Below are positions 61,570 through 64,000 of a stretch of DNA of 64,000 nt, in pieces. Made by a program: the position numbers and the translations under genes. This DNA comes from Bacteroidetes bacterium 43-93. Lineage in GTDB: Bacteria > Bacteroidota > Bacteroidia > Chitinophagales > Chitinophagaceae. Position 1 is the stretch's first letter. Each line of letters opens with the position of its first letter. The stretch lies in contig MKUO01000018.1 of NCBI GenBank assembly GCA_001897855.1, positions 403,603 through 467,602 on the forward strand, given 5' to 3'. The notes under the pieces are model-generated. The model was not told where the DNA came from, made no database searches, and saw only the letters and a list, made by a program, of their open reading frames with translations.

Positions 61570-62652
61570 CTATTCAGTGTGCAATTTAAAATTATATTTT
61601 TTCATTAGCCTTTCCATAACTTCTTCGAACATTGCTTTATTTTCAGGTACAGGCGTATCCGTCTGGTAATAATATACCTTTTGATGAGAAAGTGCATTAA
61701 CAATGTCAGCAACTCTTGTTTCTGGTGTTATGCCTATCTGTTCTAAAACATAACCGAATTGACCTACTCCTAAAAAAGATGCAATATTTTCCAATGCCTG
61801 ACGTAATAAGGCGAAATGATGTGTGTAGATTTCTTTTTTCTTTCGTGCTTCTTCTAATAGCTGCAATAAACATAGATGATATAATAACACACTTCTGCGG
61901 GGATTTGATAATATTAAATCATCTTCTTCACGTTCTAGTATGAGTGTTTTATATTTTTTTGATTTGTCTCGGTTAACAAACATTTCAGCCTTTTCGCCTT
62001 TACTAATCCAATCGCTCAAAATGGAAATAAGCCCTAAGTGATGGGAAGTAACAATTATATCTCTCTTATCGAGATTGTTTTCAATTAAACGAAATATCGT
62101 GTCTGCTGTAATAAAAATATTATGGTCATCTAAACTGGAAACCGGATCGTCAATAAAGAAATGCGTTGGCTCTGCCCATCCCTCTACCTCGAATAAAGCA
62201 AGAAAAAAACACCAAACAAAAATACGCTCCTCGCCTCTTGATATCTTAATCTTTGTCTTATCATCCCCTTTCCTGTAAAAACAAACTGATGGAATACCAT
62301 TCTCCGGGTTTTTATCTTTAGGTTCATCAAAATAAAAATCGTATCTCGGCTTATACGGTATTAATTTTTCTCGTATGGCATCCTCCGTTAACGAGCTATG
62401 GAATCGGTTAAGACTAGACTCTACAATTTCAAGTTTTATATCTTGTTCGCTATTATCATGGTCATTATCCCATACAAAGAGGTCTTCGCTAAATGCATTG
62501 TAATAAATACCTGTTTGAGCACCTTCTGCATTTCTTGTAATTCCCTTATATTCTACAGATAGCCTTGTCTTACCTGTAGCATTAAATGCATATATTAGGA
62601 TAATCCTTTCTCTTGCTTCTCTGATTTGAGTAGCTATTTCGGTCAAATTCAT
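61570..62652 (-). CDS. PrrC-like ATPase/putative anticodon nuclease between hsdS and hsdM
   Basis: This 360-residue protein has an ABC-type ATPase: Walker-A-like AFNATGKT (22-29; Ala replaces the first Gly), signature SRGE (138-141), Walker B FFIDDP with SSLD (165-175) and switch His204. The C-terminal part contains Arg284-x3-Glu288 and His323, spacing close to the Arg-Glu-His triad of PrrC anticodon nuclease. PrrC of E. coli is likewise encoded inside a Type I locus and cuts tRNA when restriction is disabled. A plain AAA ATPase is the alternative. Confidence 0.65.
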   Translation of the reverse strand: MNLTEIATQIREARERIILIYAFNATGKTRLSVEYKGITRNAEGAQTGIYYNAFSEDLFVWDNDHDNSEQDIKLEIVESSLNRFHSSLTEDAIREKLIPYKPRYDFYFDEPKDKNPENGIPSVCFYRKGDDKTKIKISRGEERIFVWCFFLALFEVEGWAEPTHFFIDDPVSSLDDHNIFITADTIFRLIENNLDKRDIIVTSHHLGLISILSDWISKGEKAEMFVNRDKSKKYKTLILEREEDDLILSNPRRSVLLYHLCLLQLLEEARKKKEIYTHHFALLRQALENIASFLGVGQFGYVLEQIGITPETRVADIVNALSHQKVYYYQTDTPVPENKAMFEEVMERLMKKYNFKLHTE

Positions 62653-62665
62653 GGCAGGTTATTAT

Positions 62666-63907
62666 TTATTCATTTGGTGAAGGAAACAGTTGTTGCATTA
62701 AGCCTTTTTTATGTGCTTTGAGTTGTTCTATTTTATCTGCCTGCGCAGTTATTAGCTCATCTATAGCAGTAAGGCAATCTGCTATTTTTTGTTGTTCTTT
62801 GGGTAGGGGCATTCTAATAGGAATTGATTTTACAATTTCTCCAGATAAATTTCCTTGTCCGCCTTGTATATACGTTGCAATAATCCAATTCTTTTTCAGC
62901 GATAGATACTGATAAATAAATGGATTATAATATTTAGACCTCAAGCATAATATTGCTTGGTTTATTGCACCATTTTGTTTTGACAACGCAACATCTCCAC
63001 TATTTGCACCATATAAAGCAAATAATATGTCTCCTTTGTTTACAAGTTTTGCAGATGAGTTTTTTAAACCTTCCTCTGTTAAAAATAATTCGGTGGCTTC
63101 TTTATCTATCTCCGCAGACCTAATGAATGCTATATTACCGCCATAAAATTCTTTTTGTCCAGTTGACGGAGTCCCTCCACTGAATGAAGAACAAACATTC
63201 CCAATAATATCATCCTCCCACTCTCCTTTAAAACCAGCAAAACGCAGTTTGGGCACCTTCTCACCTTCTGCGGGGAATAGCTGCTGCATGAGGCCTTTTT
63301 TATGTTCTTTCAGCGCATCCAGTAGCTGGCTTTCTGCATCTATCAACTCATCCAATGAAGAAAGACAATCTGCAATTTTTTGTTGTTCTTTAGGTTTAGG
63401 AATTTGAACAGGAATTGATTTAACGATTTCTCCAGATAAATTTCCTTGCCCTCCTTGTATGTATTTTGCAATAATCCAGTTCTTTTTCAGTGATAAATAC
63501 TGGTAGATAAATGGATTGCAGTCCTTAGCTCTTAAACATAATATCGCCTGATTTATAGCTCCAATTTGCTTTGACAATGCAACATCCCCACTATTGGCGC
63601 CGTATAAAGCAAATAAAACATCTCCTTTATTCACAAGCTTTGAAGAAGAGTTTTTCAAACCTTCCTCTGTTAAAAATAATTCGGTGGTTTCTTTACCTAT
63701 CTCTGCAGACCTAATAAATGGTATGTTACCACCATAAAATTCTTTTTGTCCTGTTGACGGAGTTCCTCCACTAAATGAAGAACATACGTTCCCAATAAAA
63801 TCTTCCTCCCACTCCCCCGCATTTTTAAATTCAGGAAAGCGCAGCGCAGGTACCAGTTTGTCTGAACTATGATTTTTTTGATTTTTTGATGGACTATGAT
63901 CGCTCAT
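62666..63907 (-). CDS. hsdS: Type I restriction-modification specificity subunit with duplicated recognition domains
   Basis: This 413-residue HsdS sets the DNA target of the methylase and nuclease. Residues 31-212 and 228-409 are near copies, each an HsdS target-recognition domain plus conserved helix (EQQKIADCL, HKKGLMQQLFP). I count 12 differences over the first 136 aligned positions. Normal HsdS proteins have two unrelated recognition domains. The prediction is a symmetric, palindromic two-part target. The start is the ATG at 63907. hsdR is not within the window. Confidence 0.9.
   Translation of the reverse strand: MSDHSPSKNQKNHSSDKLVPALRFPEFKNAGEWEEDFIGNVCSSFSGGTPSTGQKEFYGGNIPFIRSAEIGKETTELFLTEEGLKNSSSKLVNKGDVLFALYGANSGDVALSKQIGAINQAILCLRAKDCNPFIYQYLSLKKNWIIAKYIQGGQGNLSGEIVKSIPVQIPKPKEQQKIADCLSSLDELIDAESQLLDALKEHKKGLMQQLFPAEGEKVPKLRFAGFKGEWEDDIIGNVCSSFSGGTPSTGQKEFYGGNIAFIRSAEIDKEATELFLTEEGLKNSSAKLVNKGDILFALYGANSGDVALSKQNGAINQAILCLRSKYYNPFIYQYLSLKKNWIIATYIQGGQGNLSGEIVKSIPIRMPLPKEQQKIADCLTAIDELITAQADKIEQLKAHKKGLMQQLFPSPNE
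62681..63817. repeat. Tandem duplication of the HsdS recognition unit
   Basis: The DNA at 62681-63226 and 63272-63817 codes for the two HsdS halves; each copy is 546 bases, offset 591 bases. Similarity is visible at the nucleotide level too, so recombination between copies could delete or regenerate one unit. Confidence 0.8.
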
Positions 63908-64000
63908 ATTAACTGTTACTGCTATTTTATAAATTTATTGCCTTTGTCTTCTTTTAATCACAACGATCATGGTTCTGACATTTTTTGATGGACTATGATC
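63881..64000. repeat. 21-base direct repeat flanking the hsdS start
   Basis: The same 21 bases, beginning ATTTTTTGATGGACTATGAT, occur at 63881-63901 (inside the start of hsdS) and at 63980-64000, the window edge. The copies are 99 bases apart. The upstream copy may lie in the end of another gene. Confidence 0.7.

Noticed and set aside
62681..63817. HsdS repeat as CRISPR-like array
   Set aside because: The repeat units are hundreds of bases and coding; there are no short repeats with spacers, and no cas genes were seen anywhere.

Overview
The window comes from a Bacteroidota genome, most likely of the Chitinophagaceae type. The evidence is: two proteins with type IX secretion tails of the A class and one of the B (gliding-associated, CHU_C) class; two TonB-dependent receptors with carboxypeptidase-regulatory-like N-terminal domains; KDSA-type DAHP synthase fused to chorismate mutase; a phosphosulfolactate-synthase-family protein; and promoters matching the Bacteroidota -7 element TAnnTTTG. 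No rRNA genes, phage or insertion sequences were seen. There is one tRNA gene, tRNA-Ala(GGC).

Layout. 1-21 kb is mostly core metabolism: a partial glcD-type oxidase, a small Cys-rich exported peptide, psd-cdsA-CPBP protease, dxs, truB, aroG/chorismate mutase, a methyltransferase, aroE, comA, lpxB, msrA, a PduO-type cobalamin adenosyltransferase, a LolD/MacB-type ATPase, ispE, rplT-rpmI, miaA and a PadR-PspC pair. A single-chain restriction-modification enzyme sits between dxs and truB. 21-36 kb holds envelope and uptake functions: a tight PepSY / YncE-like / response regulator / histidine kinase / TonB-receptor operon, then a second TonB receptor with a lipoprotein, a phosphoesterase-like protein and a type IX cargo protein, then a PagL-like deacylase. 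36-41 kb carries a Rieske-FAD oxidoreductase, a CinA-like amidase and a MbnH/MbnP-like pair.

41-53.5 kb is a nitric oxide / nitrous oxide module. On the plus strand are norC-norB-hemerythrin, an Rrf2 regulator, an unidentified His-rich membrane protein and a DUF2249-RIC (ScdA/YtfE) repair protein. On the minus strand are a cytochrome c, nosZ (clade II type), a membrane protein, nosL, nosD, nosF, nosY and an outer-membrane protein. No nitrite reductase is present here, so the module would take NO to N2O to N2. Two palindrome families recur upstream. TGAC-N4-GTCA lies 29.5 bases from a -7-like box at all three promoters where it occurs. An NsrR-like palindrome (roughly AAGGACAAAT and its complement) occurs at four promoters. 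NorB lacks several residues that are invariant in classical cNOR.

53.6-60 kb holds a GT39-like membrane protein, an ELWxxDGT-repeat type IX cargo and a large CHU_C protein with a coupled small gene. 60-64 kb is a Type I restriction-modification operon in the order hsdS, PrrC-like ATPase, hsdM. The two target-recognition halves of its HsdS are near copies of each other, and the gene between S and M keeps an Arg-x3-Glu...His set like the PrrC anticodon-nuclease triad. All functional assignments come from reading the sequence. Motif alignments were made by eye.
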